Assembly (NCBI GenBank): GCA_965249895.1
Contig: CBDFNC010000005.1
Span: forward strand, 1,922,001 to 1,986,000
DNA: 64,000 bases
Source: CBDFNC01 sp965249895
Lineage (GTDB): Bacteria; Pseudomonadota; Gammaproteobacteria; Enterobacterales; CBDFNC01
Direction: 5' to 3'
Position 1 is the first letter of the stretch, and the number at the start of each line of letters is the position of its first letter. Under the pieces are notes generated by a model that was not told where the DNA came from, ran no database searches, and saw only the letters and a program-made list of their open reading frames with translations. Shown in pieces: positions 35,856-45,230 of this stretch. A program made the position numbers and the translations under genes.

Positions 35856-36168
35856 CACAAATCAACTGAGTGCCGCCAACCGGGCCATGATTGCCGGAGC
35901 AATGCTTGGCGGCGGCGCTTCAGCTATTTATCAACTAAGCGCCTATAAAAAGGGACAAGCGGAGTTAGACGATGCAGTCAAACACGTATTGGGCGACGCA
36001 GCTAGAACAGCCATTGCCAGTGGCTTAGTGACTGCCGTAGCTGAATCTATGGCGGGTCGACCAGTACTTTCCATGCTGACACTATTTACCACTGGCGCAG
36101 CAGGAATATACCTGTTAGACGAGATTTCAGGAGGACGAAGCGATGGCGAAGAAGCAGATCAAGGCTAA
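35845..36168 (+). CDS. Small membrane protein with glycine-rich segments
   Basis: 107 aa from the ATG at 35845, which overlaps the previous gene by 11 bases and follows GAGGAGCC. Two hydrophobic, glycine-rich stretches (AMIAGAMLGGGASAIYQLS near 14-32; PVLSMLTLFTTGAAGIYLLD near 72-91) flank a helical middle (GQAELDDAVKHVLGDAARTAIASG). It overlaps the next gene by 26 bases. Tight overlaps imply coupled synthesis with the ATPase. No named family recognised. Confidence 0.6.
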   Translation: MTNSTNQLSAANRAMIAGAMLGGGASAIYQLSAYKKGQAELDDAVKHVLGDAARTAIASGLVTAVAESMAGRPVLSMLTLFTTGAAGIYLLDEISGGRSDGEEADQG

Positions 36169-36415
36169 TGCGGTAATGCCTGGGGGACAAGCTCCTTATC
36201 AGCTACAAAATGGTAAGACCCATTTAATTTCCGGTATCCTGGCAGGGGCAGCTATCGCTTACCTGTTAACCAATAAAAAAGTAAAACGAAATTTATCGAC
36301 GGCAGGCTCGCGCGCCTGGCGTGCTGTATACGGTGAAGTAGAAGAATTAAAAGAGCGGCTGGAAGATGCGCAGGCCGAACTGGAATATTATAAAGACCTT
36401 CACAAGGGCGACTAG
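36143..36415 (+). CDS. Small single-span membrane protein with a coiled-coil tail
   Basis: 90 aa; MAKKQIKANAVMPGGQ, then one membrane segment LISGILAGAAIAYLLTN (~29-45), a basic KKVKRN border and a C-terminal coiled coil (GEVEELKERLEDAQAELEYY). Its stop TAG is directly followed by the ATPase ATG. Size and shape recall the small membrane partners (PacL, DUF1490) of mycobacterial P1B pumps, but no sequence homology can be claimed. Confidence 0.6.
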   Translation: MAKKQIKANAVMPGGQAPYQLQNGKTHLISGILAGAAIAYLLTNKKVKRNLSTAGSRAWRAVYGEVEELKERLEDAQAELEYYKDLHKGD

Positions 36416-38482
36416 ATGTCCATTCACATTCTGCATTGTTTACCTAATCGTTTGCGCTTAAGGATCTCCGAGCTGAAACAGTGGCCCAAATCAGGGCCCT
36501 GGTTAAAATCAGCCATGCTATCTGTTCCAGGTATCAAAGAAGTCAGGGTGAACAGCAAAGCCAGCTCCGCCATTATGCAATTTGATCCGAATAAAATTAC
36601 CCAAGCACAAATAATGAATTTTTTTCAACAGCTGGACTGGCAGCAGATTGAGCAACTCGATGCCGAACCAGAACTAACCCGAGGTGATGTGGGAGTCAAT
36701 ATTCTTGGCTCATTGCTGGCTTTTTTTCTGCCTGGCCATGCGGCCGCCTTGCCAACCCTTCCTTTGATCACCCCGACCTTGCGCCAGGGAGCAAAGCAAC
36801 TGGCACAAAGTAAGATGAACATCGAGGTGCTGGATGCTATAGCTGTTGGCCTTTCTGCGGCCCGGGGTGACTATAGCACAGCTATGCTGACTCAAACCCT
36901 GCTAACAACCGGGGAGTTTATGGAGCAGAAGACCTGCCGGAAAAGTGATGTACTGCTGGCGGAGTTAATGGCGCCCAAGGCAGACCAGGTTTGGGTCACT
37001 CGCAGCAGACGAAAAGTACAGATCACCTGCGATAGCCTGGTAAAAGGTGACATATTGCACTTAAGCCCTGGAGATTATTTGCCAGCGGACGGCCTCATCA
37101 AAACCGGTACAGCTCTTATCAACCAAAGTGCCCTGACCGGGGAAAGTGTTCCTGTACGACGGGAAAAAGGAGCTCAGCTATATGCTGGGAGCCTGATCCA
37201 GGAGGGAAATATACGGTTGGAAGCGACAGAAGTTGGCGAGCAAGCCACCACGTCAAAAATTGCTCGGTTTATCCACGACTCCCTGGCCGAAAAAAGTGAA
37301 ACTCAGGAGGTCACCACAAAAATGGCAGACAGAAGAGTTAAAATCACTCTGGGAGTGGGTTCTTTGGTATTTCTGCTAACCCAGGATCTAAGCCGCTTGG
37401 CTTCGGTATTTTTGGTGGATTACTCGTGCGCACTAAAACTCAGTACACCGGTTGCTTTTAAATCCGCCATGTACAACGCAGCCAAACAAGGTTTGTTACT
37501 CAAGGGTGGCAGGGCTATCGAGCAGTTAAACTCAGTAGACACCTGCATTTTTGATAAAACCGGCACCCTTACTTTCGGGCAAATGCAGGTCACTGATGTG
37601 GTAAGTTTAAATGACCCTAACCAAAAGGCGCGTGACCTGTTAGCCCTCGCGGCCTCCGTAGAAGAACACTCAAATCACCCACTGGCACAAGCCGTGGTTA
37701 ACGCCGCCAAAGAACACGAGCTTCCTCATATCGACCACGGCGAAGTGGAATACATTATTGCCCATGGTTTGAAAAGTAATTTAGGCCCACATCAACTGGA
37801 TATTGGTAGTAGGCACTTTCTAGAAGAGCATGAAAACGTGGACTTTTCTTCTTTTGAAGAACAAATAATGGAGCTGGAAAATAATGGCCGCCACCTGCTG
37901 TATGTGGCCAAGGACCACATACTAATAGGATTGCTGGCATTAAAAGATACTGTCAGACCAGAAGCTAAGCAGGTGATTAAGGATCTAAGGCAGCTGGGTA
38001 TCAATAATCTGGTGTTGTTATCTGGAGACAAATACAGCAGAGCCCAAACTCTGGCCAGCGAACTAGGTATGGACCATGTTATCGCCCAAGCTGAACCCGA
38101 AGCCAAAGCGCAGGTAGTAGAGCAGTTACAACAACAAGGTCATAAGGTGATGTTTGTCGGAGATGGGATCAATGATGCTCCGGCTCTGACCGCTGCCGAT
38201 GTTGGGTTGGCAATGTCCAATGGTACTGAGTTGGCTCACCAGGCCGCTGACGCTGTACTACTAAAAGATGAATTATCCGGGGTGGTAACCGCCAGGCAAG
38301 TTGCCAATAGCTCAATGCAACTAGTGCAATCCAATATTCGACTTACCGAGGTGATCAACACGGGGATTATGCTAGCCGCATCAATGGGCTTACTTCACCC
38401 GGCAGCCAGTGCGCTACTACACAATGGCACTACATTAGGGGTACTACTGAGATCTCTGGCTGCCCGCCATATGCGGCACTAG
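36416..38482 (+). CDS. P1B-type heavy-metal-translocating ATPase with HMA_2 N-terminus
   Basis: 688 aa. An HMA_2-like domain (1-75, no CxxC) is followed by membrane segments, the actuator TGES (241-244), DKTGT with the phosphorylated Asp380, the P1B-specific HP pair (421-422) and GDGIND (582-587). The membrane CPx motif, where most P1B pumps carry CPC, CPH or SPC, reads SCA (337-339, DYSCALKLSTP), so the metal cannot be assigned from the motif. Likely exports a transition metal across the inner membrane. It is the last gene of the operon; its 3' end is duplicated downstream. Confidence 0.9.
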   Translation: MSIHILHCLPNRLRLRISELKQWPKSGPWLKSAMLSVPGIKEVRVNSKASSAIMQFDPNKITQAQIMNFFQQLDWQQIEQLDAEPELTRGDVGVNILGSLLAFFLPGHAAALPTLPLITPTLRQGAKQLAQSKMNIEVLDAIAVGLSAARGDYSTAMLTQTLLTTGEFMEQKTCRKSDVLLAELMAPKADQVWVTRSRRKVQITCDSLVKGDILHLSPGDYLPADGLIKTGTALINQSALTGESVPVRREKGAQLYAGSLIQEGNIRLEATEVGEQATTSKIARFIHDSLAEKSETQEVTTKMADRRVKITLGVGSLVFLLTQDLSRLASVFLVDYSCALKLSTPVAFKSAMYNAAKQGLLLKGGRAIEQLNSVDTCIFDKTGTLTFGQMQVTDVVSLNDPNQKARDLLALAASVEEHSNHPLAQAVVNAAKEHELPHIDHGEVEYIIAHGLKSNLGPHQLDIGSRHFLEEHENVDFSSFEEQIMELENNGRHLLYVAKDHILIGLLALKDTVRPEAKQVIKDLRQLGINNLVLLSGDKYSRAQTLASELGMDHVIAQAEPEAKAQVVEQLQQQGHKVMFVGDGINDAPALTAADVGLAMSNGTELAHQAADAVLLKDELSGVVTARQVANSSMQLVQSNIRLTEVINTGIMLAASMGLLHPAASALLHNGTTLGVLLRSLAARHMRH

Positions 38483-38647
38483 TCTACTTAGCTATCTACA
38501 TCACTGATAGCATTCAAAATCATCGACTTACCCAAGCGATCAACACGGGGATTATGCTAGCCGCATCAATGGGCTTACTTCACCCGGCAGCCAGTGCGCT
38601 ACTACACAATGGCACTACATTAGGGGTACTACTGAGATCTCTGGCTG
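38353..38647 (+). repeat. 110-bp direct duplication of the ATPase gene 3' end
   Basis: Bases 38353-38462 (inside the gene) and 38538-38647 (after its stop) are identical, both encoding INTGIMLAASMGLLHPA and on to LRSL. The second copy continues in frame as DRNRQVLKVIARAG and stops near 38690, unlike the first (AARHMRH). It could be the tail of a former second ATPase gene homogenised by gene conversion, or a local duplication that swapped the C-terminus. Confidence 0.85.
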
Positions 38648-38671
38648 ATCGCAACAGGCAGGTTTTAAAGG

Positions 38672-39055
38672 TTATTGCCCGAGCAGGGTAACCATTGTAT
38701 TTTTTCGTCCAAGGCTTTGTGCGCTATACCAGAATACGACCTTGTTAATCGCACGTGCCTGGCCGGGCAAATCGATGACCCTGGACTTGCCATTTTTCGG
38801 AATATTATTTCTCATATTCACTTTATAGGGCTTACCCGATTTAAAGTGCACGACCATTCTTTCAATATTCAGTCCGCCACCTCTTACACTTAACTGCAAC
38901 TTGTTATAGACACTTTTCCCCCGGCTTACTTGAATCGTATCCGTTGCCTCTCGAGGATTTACCGAGCGTGTGCCAATACTCTGCCAGGATGCAGCAATAG
39001 CTGAGGCTGACATAAAGACTAAAAGAAATGCGGAAAAAGAGATAAATCGTTTCAT
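38672..39055 (-). CDS. Exported protein, DUF2541-like
   Basis: 127 aa with a signal peptide (MKRFISFSAFLLVFMSASAIA). The mature part is predominantly beta: IGTRSVNPREATDTIQV, KLQLSVRGGGLNIERMVVHF and a final VVFWYSAQSLGRKNTMVTLL, a layout like the YaaI/DUF2541 periplasmic proteins. Function unknown. Its 3' end overlaps the duplicated ATPase tail on the other strand. Confidence 0.6.
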   Translation of the reverse strand: MKRFISFSAFLLVFMSASAIAASWQSIGTRSVNPREATDTIQVSRGKSVYNKLQLSVRGGGLNIERMVVHFKSGKPYKVNMRNNIPKNGKSRVIDLPGQARAINKVVFWYSAQSLGRKNTMVTLLGQ

Positions 39056-39151
39056 CGAACAACCCTGTTGTTATTGCTTGGCAAATTAAAATGCGTGATG
39101 ACAAGCCACCACGCCAGCTAATTTGACTACAATAACAAGCTACTCTTGAAC

Positions 39152-41068
39152 TCAGGCTGAATGAATAACGTCTTCGTCTGATAAGTTAGAAGCCATATTC
39201 CCTTTGGCTTCCAGCCATTCCCGGCGATCGGAAGAGCGTTTCTTAGCCAGTAACATATCCATCAGCTGCATGGTCTGCTCGGCATCATCGACGGTTAGCT
39301 GAACCAATCGACGCGTATTGGGATCCATTGTGGTCTCCCTAAGCTGAAGGGGGTTCATTTCACCCAGCCCTTTAAAGCGTTGAACATTCACTTTGCCACG
39401 CTTTTTCTCTGCTGCTATTCGATCGAGGACTCCGATTTTTTCATCTTCATCCAGAGCATAAAAAACTTCTTTGCCTACATCGATACGGTATAAAGGCGGC
39501 ATAGCAACAAACACGTGGCCTTCATTCACCAATGTTCTGAAATGACGCACAAACAGGGCGCACAATAGAGTGGCAATATGCAAACCATCGGAATCCGCAT
39601 CGGCAAGAATACACACTTTGCCATAGCGTAGGCCCGACAAGTCAGTTGAGTCCGGATCCAGCCCGATAGCTACAGAAATATCGTGAACTTCCTGTGAAGC
39701 CAGTACCTGACTTGCGTCTACCTCCCAGGTATTCAGGATCTTACCCCGCAACGGCATAATGGCCTGAAACTCTCTGTTCCTGGCTTGTTTGGCACTGCCT
39801 CCCGCCGAATCGCCTTCCACCAGAAAAAGCTCACTGCTTAATGGTTCCTGACTGGAGCAATCGGTTAGTTTCCCCGGTAACGCCGGACCTTGCGTCACTC
39901 TTTTTCGAGCGACTTTTTTGCTTTGTCGTAAACGGCGTTGAGCACTACTAATACAGACCTCAGCTAATTGCTCTGCCACTTCGGTATTTGAGTTTAACCA
40001 GAGACTAAACGCATCTTTCACTACTCCGGAGACAAACGCGGCGCATTGGCGAGATGAAAGGCGCTCTTTAGTTTGACCGGCAAATTGGGGATCCTGAATT
40101 TTTACCGAAAGTATATATGCGCACCTGTCCCAGATATCGTCAGCAGTTAATTTCACACCGCGGGGCAGCAGGTTTCGAAACTCACAAAACTCCCGCATAG
40201 CTTCCAGCAGCCCCTGGCGTAAACCATTCACGTGAGTGCCACCCTGAACCGTAGGGATCAGGTTCACATAACTCTCGGTGATGGTGTCCCCCCCCTCCGG
40301 CAGCCAGGTAAGCGCCCAGTCAGCGGCTTCGGTATTGGCAGAAAACTGTCCGGTAAAAGGTTGCTCTGGCACACTTGGCCACTCTTTCACCGCATCAAGC
40401 AGGTAGTCTTTTAAACCGTCCTGATAACACCATTTGTGCTCTTGTTTATTGACCTTGTCTTTAAACTTAATTTCCAGACCCGGGCATAAGACGGCCTTCG
40501 CCTTAAGCAAATGCAGTATCCTGGAAACGGAAAATTTAGCCGAATCGAAATACGAGGTATCTGGCCAAAAGTGCACCGACGTCCCTGTGTTACGCTTACC
40601 ACAGGTGTCCACGATACTCAGGTCTTCTACCTTATCGCCATTTTCGAAAGCAATCTGATATACCTGACCATCCCGGCGGATCTTCACTTCCACCCGGATA
40701 GATAAGGCATTTACCACGGAAATGCCCACTCCGTGCAAACCACCAGAGAATTGATAGTTCTTTCCGGAAAACTTACCACCGGCATGTAACTTACACATGA
40801 TTAATTCGACACCCGTTACTTTTTCTTCCGGGTGAATATCGATTGGCATACCCCGGCCATCATCAATCACTTCCAGCGACTGATCTTCGTGTAATACCAC
40901 GGTGATAGCTGAGGCGAACCCTGCCAGGGCCTCATCTACACTGTTGTCAATCACTTCCTGGCCCAGGTGGTTTGGTCTAACTGTGTCTGTATACATGCCA
41001 GGACGGCGTTTAACAGGATCCAAGCCGTTTAAGACTTCTATGGCATCGGAGTTATACTGGTCGGTCAT
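39152..41068 (-). CDS. parE: DNA topoisomerase IV subunit B
   Basis: ATPase subunit of topoisomerase IV, partner of the ParC encoded 9 kb away. GHKL ATPase motifs (ALAGFASAI near the start, DDGRGMPID, GGLHGVGISVVNALS) and TOPRIM motifs (LVEGDSAGGSAKQ, LADADSDGLHIATLL) are intact; 638 aa is normal. It is the last gene of the nudF-yqiB-cpdA-yqiA-parE operon, with a 10-bp gap from yqiA. Confidence 0.97.
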   Translation of the reverse strand: MTDQYNSDAIEVLNGLDPVKRRPGMYTDTVRPNHLGQEVIDNSVDEALAGFASAITVVLHEDQSLEVIDDGRGMPIDIHPEEKVTGVELIMCKLHAGGKFSGKNYQFSGGLHGVGISVVNALSIRVEVKIRRDGQVYQIAFENGDKVEDLSIVDTCGKRNTGTSVHFWPDTSYFDSAKFSVSRILHLLKAKAVLCPGLEIKFKDKVNKQEHKWCYQDGLKDYLLDAVKEWPSVPEQPFTGQFSANTEAADWALTWLPEGGDTITESYVNLIPTVQGGTHVNGLRQGLLEAMREFCEFRNLLPRGVKLTADDIWDRCAYILSVKIQDPQFAGQTKERLSSRQCAAFVSGVVKDAFSLWLNSNTEVAEQLAEVCISSAQRRLRQSKKVARKRVTQGPALPGKLTDCSSQEPLSSELFLVEGDSAGGSAKQARNREFQAIMPLRGKILNTWEVDASQVLASQEVHDISVAIGLDPDSTDLSGLRYGKVCILADADSDGLHIATLLCALFVRHFRTLVNEGHVFVAMPPLYRIDVGKEVFYALDEDEKIGVLDRIAAEKKRGKVNVQRFKGLGEMNPLQLRETTMDPNTRRLVQLTVDDAEQTMQLMDMLLAKKRSSDRREWLEAKGNMASNLSDEDVIHSA

Positions 41069-41078
41069 TTACTTTCCG

Positions 41079-41657
41079 TTATAATTCTAAAAACTCGATA
41101 ATTTCTGCAGTGAAGCGCTCAAAACCAACGAAGGAATGATCGCCTCCTTCTTCAACTGTAAGCTTAGCCTCTTGGTACTTTAGTGCAGCCTGACGGTAAT
41201 CCAAAAGCTCATCACCTTTTTGCACTAAACCCCAAAGCAATTCGGGATGGGTGATCTGCATCACTTCCAGTTGCTTTAACTCAAGTATATGGGCTGTGGT
41301 GAGAATAAATTTCTCACCCGTGTAAGGGTTTTCATTTTGCCCTAAATAATCCGTCAACAGCTCAAACGGTTTAACAGCTGGGTTTACCACTACAGCTGGG
41401 AGTTGGTACGACTCACTGAATCGGGTGGCTAGATATCCCCCCAAAGAGCTACCCACCAGGCCTATTTTCTTTCCTTCATGTTGCTTCAGCAAAGCAGCAA
41501 GGAGCTGCCATGCTTGCTGCGGATAACCAGGTATTTGCGGGCAAACAAATTCAATATCTGACCGATTTTCGGCTAAATATGCGGCTAGCTGTTTGGCTTT
41601 CAAGGATAACGGAGAGCTGTTAAACCCATGAATATAAAGCAATACTGAGCTGGTCAC
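41079..41657 (-). CDS. yqiA: YqiA-family esterase
   Basis: A 192-aa alpha/beta hydrolase. The nucleophile elbow GLVGSSLGGYLA (Ser near residue 69), Asp in the following strand region and His in GGDHSFVGFE form the expected triad; YIHGFNSSPLS near the N-terminus is the family hallmark. Starts with GTG overlapping the cpdA stop by one base, so coupled translation. Natural substrate unknown; E. coli YqiA hydrolyses short acyl esters. Confidence 0.92.
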   Translation of the reverse strand: MTSSVLLYIHGFNSSPLSLKAKQLAAYLAENRSDIEFVCPQIPGYPQQAWQLLAALLKQHEGKKIGLVGSSLGGYLATRFSESYQLPAVVVNPAVKPFELLTDYLGQNENPYTGEKFILTTAHILELKQLEVMQITHPELLWGLVQKGDELLDYRQAALKYQEAKLTVEEGGDHSFVGFERFTAEIIEFLEL

Positions 41658-42493
41658 TAATACCCTTCCGCATCGGCTAAGGGTATAAAAGAACCATGAG
41701 GCAAACGCTTCACCTGGGTCTTTATGCTACCATCTGGCGCCAAATCCAAGTATCGCCAGCCCGGCGCACTGTCATCCAAGGCGAAGTCATCTGAATTGGG
41801 CCTAAACTGAATACAAGTCGAAGGACTCGCCAGCTGACGAATACCATTTTTTACCTGATCCATCTCCTGATGAATATGGCCGCATAACATGGCTTTTGCT
41901 TGGGGGTACTGAGCCAACAACTCAAACAACACTTCGGCATTTTTAATATCGTGCTGATCGAGCCAGGCACACCCGGCAGCAATGCTATGGTGATGTAATA
42001 ATATCAAGCAGTACTTATCCGGGTATTCCTCCAGCGCCTGTTGTAAAACCTGCATCTGCTGCTGGCTTACCCGTCCATGGGGAACCCCTTCAACCTGGGT
42101 ATCTAATAAAATCAGCTGCCAATACTCGGAAACTACCTGGTTAGCCGGGGAGATAGAAGCCTCTTCCAGCGCTTTTTTCATCACCGGCTGGTAATCGTGA
42201 TTACCGGGTAACCAATAACAAGGCTGTTTAAAGGATGTGATCCGCTCGACAAAATGCAAATAAGATTGTTCGGAGTGGTCCTGGGAAATATCCCCGGTGG
42301 CTAAAATAGCGTCAACGTCCTGCTCTTCCTGTTTTACGGCATTCAGGACAGCATCAAAACTATCTAGGGTATTCACCCCCAGTAGCTCTCCGCCCACAGG
42401 TCCGTAAAGATGGGCGTCCGTTATTTGAATTAATTTAAGACTACCGCATTGCGATGGTGGTAAAAAAACCTTGTTCATTTTATTCGATGTCAT
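41657..42493 (-). CDS. cpdA: 3',5'-cyclic AMP phosphodiesterase
   Basis: Metallophosphoesterase that hydrolyses cAMP and so tunes CRP-cAMP control. Metal-binding motifs ITDAHLYG, ATGDISQDH, GNHDYQPV, LLHHHS and CGHIHQEM are all present. The first ATG at 42493 lies within the end of yqiB; a second at 42478 follows its TAA directly. Relevant to the CRP-like sites proposed at 12421 and 14463. Confidence 0.95.
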   Translation of the reverse strand: MTSNKMNKVFLPPSQCGSLKLIQITDAHLYGPVGGELLGVNTLDSFDAVLNAVKQEEQDVDAILATGDISQDHSEQSYLHFVERITSFKQPCYWLPGNHDYQPVMKKALEEASISPANQVVSEYWQLILLDTQVEGVPHGRVSQQQMQVLQQALEEYPDKYCLILLHHHSIAAGCAWLDQHDIKNAEVLFELLAQYPQAKAMLCGHIHQEMDQVKNGIRQLASPSTCIQFRPNSDDFALDDSAPGWRYLDLAPDGSIKTQVKRLPHGSFIPLADAEGY

Positions 42494-42938
42494 CAGTCTT
42501 GAAAATTTCGTGCCTGCAATACCCGTGTGCGAAGCAAAACTTCAACCAATCCGCCAAAAACAGATTCACCTGAAGCTTCTCATCTTTGTGATGCATTTTA
42601 TCATTCGGATAATCATAATTGGGTTTCAAATGGTAAATATGCTGACTGGCACACACTTCAGCCAGACGAGCATCATGATATAGTCTGACTCGGATCACAG
42701 GTGTTAGATAGCCGGGAAGTTTGTCGTCACACTGAAGAACTTTTAACAAGCTGGTATATGGGCTAGTTTCGAGAACCTGTATTTTATAGTGAATATGTTG
42801 GCCGGCAAAAAACTCAAAGCAAGCTGTATTGTCAAACTCCGCAGGCAGGAGTTTGATAAGTTGCATGTAGTTGGTTTCACACAGACGTATAAAGCCACCT
42901 AAATCGTGTCTATATTTCTGCCTTAACGCAATCGCCAA
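42480..42938 (-). CDS. yqiB: DUF1249 protein YqiB
   Basis: 152 aa, matching the YqiB/DUF1249 family: MQLIKLLPAEF, YTSLLKVLQCD, VRLYHDARLAEVCASQ and a C-terminal PNDKMHHKDEK-x-NLFLADWL. Function unknown, but the gene is consistently found between nudF and cpdA. It overlaps cpdA and lies 12 bp after nudF. Confidence 0.9.
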   Translation of the reverse strand: MAIALRQKYRHDLGGFIRLCETNYMQLIKLLPAEFDNTACFEFFAGQHIHYKIQVLETSPYTSLLKVLQCDDKLPGYLTPVIRVRLYHDARLAEVCASQHIYHLKPNYDYPNDKMHHKDEKLQVNLFLADWLKFCFAHGYCRHEIFKTDDIE

Positions 42939-42950
42939 TTAAACCTCGTC

Positions 42951-43589
42951 TTATTCTCTGGTTAACCAGTTTTGCTTTACTTTATCCAGATTCAGTTGCA
43001 ACCATTGCAAGCCAATTATGGTGGCTGCATTATTGATTTTGCCCTCGATTACCCATTGATAAGCCTGCTCCCGGCTGACCACATGTACTCGGATATCCTC
43101 ACCCTCGTGAGCCAGACCATGTAACCCCTGGGCGGTACTGGCATCCACTTCACCTATATACAGGTCTATCTTTTCTGACGTTCCGCCAGGACTCACCAGA
43201 CAACTTAACATTGGCATAGAACGCGTCACCTGGATACCAGCCTCTTCTACGGCTTCTCGTACCACAACGTCCTGGGCAGACTCTTTGGTCTCTATAATAC
43301 CAGCCACCAGCTCAAGTAACCAAGGCTCATCTGAGGTTTCCAGTGCTCCAACCCTGAACTGCTCTACCAGCACAATTTGATCCCTTTGCACATCATACGG
43401 CAATAGGGCAGCAGCGTGTCCGCGTTCAAAAACCTCCCTGGTGATCACTTCGCTCCAACCGCCAGCAAATAACCTGTGCCTAAATTTATATTCTTTCGCT
43501 TTGAAAAAACCCTGGTAAAGCTCGCGGCCTTCCAGCATTTCAACATCCTGAATAGAAAAGCTCTCTGTCGTGCTAAGTTGTTGATCCAT
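42951..43589 (-). CDS. nudF: ADP-ribose pyrophosphatase
   Basis: Nudix hydrolase that splits ADP-ribose into AMP and ribose-5-phosphate. A perfect Nudix box runs from GIIETKE to REAVEEAGI, and LVSPGGTSEKIDLYIG follows. 212 aa. First gene of the nudF-yqiB-cpdA-yqiA-parE operon, divergent from tolC across a 299-bp gap. Confidence 0.95.
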   Translation of the reverse strand: MDQQLSTTESFSIQDVEMLEGRELYQGFFKAKEYKFRHRLFAGGWSEVITREVFERGHAAALLPYDVQRDQIVLVEQFRVGALETSDEPWLLELVAGIIETKESAQDVVVREAVEEAGIQVTRSMPMLSCLVSPGGTSEKIDLYIGEVDASTAQGLHGLAHEGEDIRVHVVSREQAYQWVIEGKINNAATIIGLQWLQLNLDKVKQNWLTRE

Positions 43590-43888
43590 TATTTACATCT
43601 TCCTAAAAAGCCTGATAATAGCTTTAGTTGTTTTACTCGGCGAATTGTTCCCGGCCTAATTTGAAATTAGTGCAGTTTTCGAAAAATTTGATAACCGATG
43701 AGATGTTACTTTGCTCTAAGTCAAGTATCTTTGCTACTCATTGAAACGCTACCCTGCTCGAAATCAAATGTTTTTGATAGTTGTTGAGATGTAACTGCAG
43801 TCTAACTCCAATATTATCGCGCCATAAGACTAACAAATAGTCAGAACTCGCAGCCACTTTAGATACGGGCTCATAGGAATACATCATA

Positions 43889-45217
43889 ATGAAGAAAAAA
43901 TTACTAGCTGTAGCAACCCTTGTCGGCCTGTCAGGCCTGAGTAATGTTGTCCTTGCGGACACCTTGCTGCAGATTTATGAATTAGCGAAGCAGAAAGATC
44001 CACAAATCTTACAAGCAAAAGCGGTTCGCGATCAGGCGTTCGAGAAAATCACCGAAAGCCGCGCCAGCTTATTGCCACAAATAAAGCTGGGCCTGGATGC
44101 GGGTTATAGCAAAACCAGCGATAGTGACGCACAAACGGCTTCCAGCTATGGCGCCAATGTTTCCCTTAGCCAGGCTATTTACCGTGAAGACTACTGGACG
44201 GCGCTAACCCTGTCTGAGAAAGCGGCAACCCGGGCGGACACTGTCTATGGCAATGAAGCACAAAACCTGATCCAGCGAACCACTGAAGCTTATTTTAATG
44301 TGTTAAGAGCCCAGGACGCCGTATCCGCAGTACAGGCCAACAAAAATGCGGTTGCTCGTCAGTTAGAGCAAACCAAACAAAGATTTGCTGTGGGCCTGAC
44401 CGCGATCACCGATGTCCATGAAGCCCAGGCAGAGCACGACAGGACTCTGGCGTCGTTAATTAACGCCCAAAATGATTTAAAGAACAGCTTCGAAGCGCTG
44501 CGTGAACTTACCGGTGTCGACGCCAGAAACTTGGACGTCTTAAACACAGATCGCTTTGAGCCCGTCGCCCCGGCAGGAAATTCCGATTCCTGGCTGGCAA
44601 AAGCGGAAAACAATAACCTATCTTTACACACCCAGCTCATCAGTAAAGACATTGCCAAGACCCAAATCGACCAGGCGGAAGCTGGACACCTGCCGACCCT
44701 TGATTTAGTGGCAGGTCTTGGCAGCAATTACAAGAATTATAAAGCGCCACATCTAGATGACGGCACCTTAAATAACGCTAATATCGGCCTGCAATTTAAT
44801 ATTCCGCTCTATTCCGGTGGTGCTATTACTTCAAGGGTTAAGCAGGCACAGTTTAACTACGTATCCGCCAGCGAAGAGTTAGTCAAAACCCACAGATCGG
44901 TACAGACTTCCGTGCGTAGCAACTATAACAACGTAGGCGCTGCTATCAGCTCAATCCAGGCTTATGAGCAGACAGTTGTATCCTCTCAAAGTGCCCTTAA
45001 AGCCACGGAAGCCGGTTTCGATGTAGGTACTCGTACCATTGTTGACGTACTGGATGCAACCAAAAAGCTATATAGTTCTAAAGACTTACTGGCTAATGCC
45101 AGATATGACTACATCCTGAGTATGTTACGACTGAAGCAGGCTTCGGGTGAGTTGTCTGAGCAAGACCTGCAAAATATTACCGCAGGCCTGATGCCAGCAC
45201 CTGAGCCGAAGTCCTAA
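43889..45217 (+). CDS. tolC: Outer-membrane efflux channel TolC
   Basis: 442 aa. Signal peptide MKKKLLAVATLVGLSGLSN ending at LA, then the duplicated outer-membrane efflux layout: long alpha-helical barrel hairpins (NLIQRTTEAYFNVLRAQDAV; LVKTHRSVQTSVRSNYNNV) and the beta-strand YSGGAITSR. It serves tripartite drug efflux and type I secretion. It faces the nudF operon, the usual place in gammaproteobacteria. Confidence 0.95.
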   Translation: MKKKLLAVATLVGLSGLSNVVLADTLLQIYELAKQKDPQILQAKAVRDQAFEKITESRASLLPQIKLGLDAGYSKTSDSDAQTASSYGANVSLSQAIYREDYWTALTLSEKAATRADTVYGNEAQNLIQRTTEAYFNVLRAQDAVSAVQANKNAVARQLEQTKQRFAVGLTAITDVHEAQAEHDRTLASLINAQNDLKNSFEALRELTGVDARNLDVLNTDRFEPVAPAGNSDSWLAKAENNNLSLHTQLISKDIAKTQIDQAEAGHLPTLDLVAGLGSNYKNYKAPHLDDGTLNNANIGLQFNIPLYSGGAITSRVKQAQFNYVSASEELVKTHRSVQTSVRSNYNNVGAAISSIQAYEQTVVSSQSALKATEAGFDVGTRTIVDVLDATKKLYSSKDLLANARYDYILSMLRLKQASGELSEQDLQNITAGLMPAPEPKS

Positions 45218-45230
45218 ACCTTCGGGTTAT

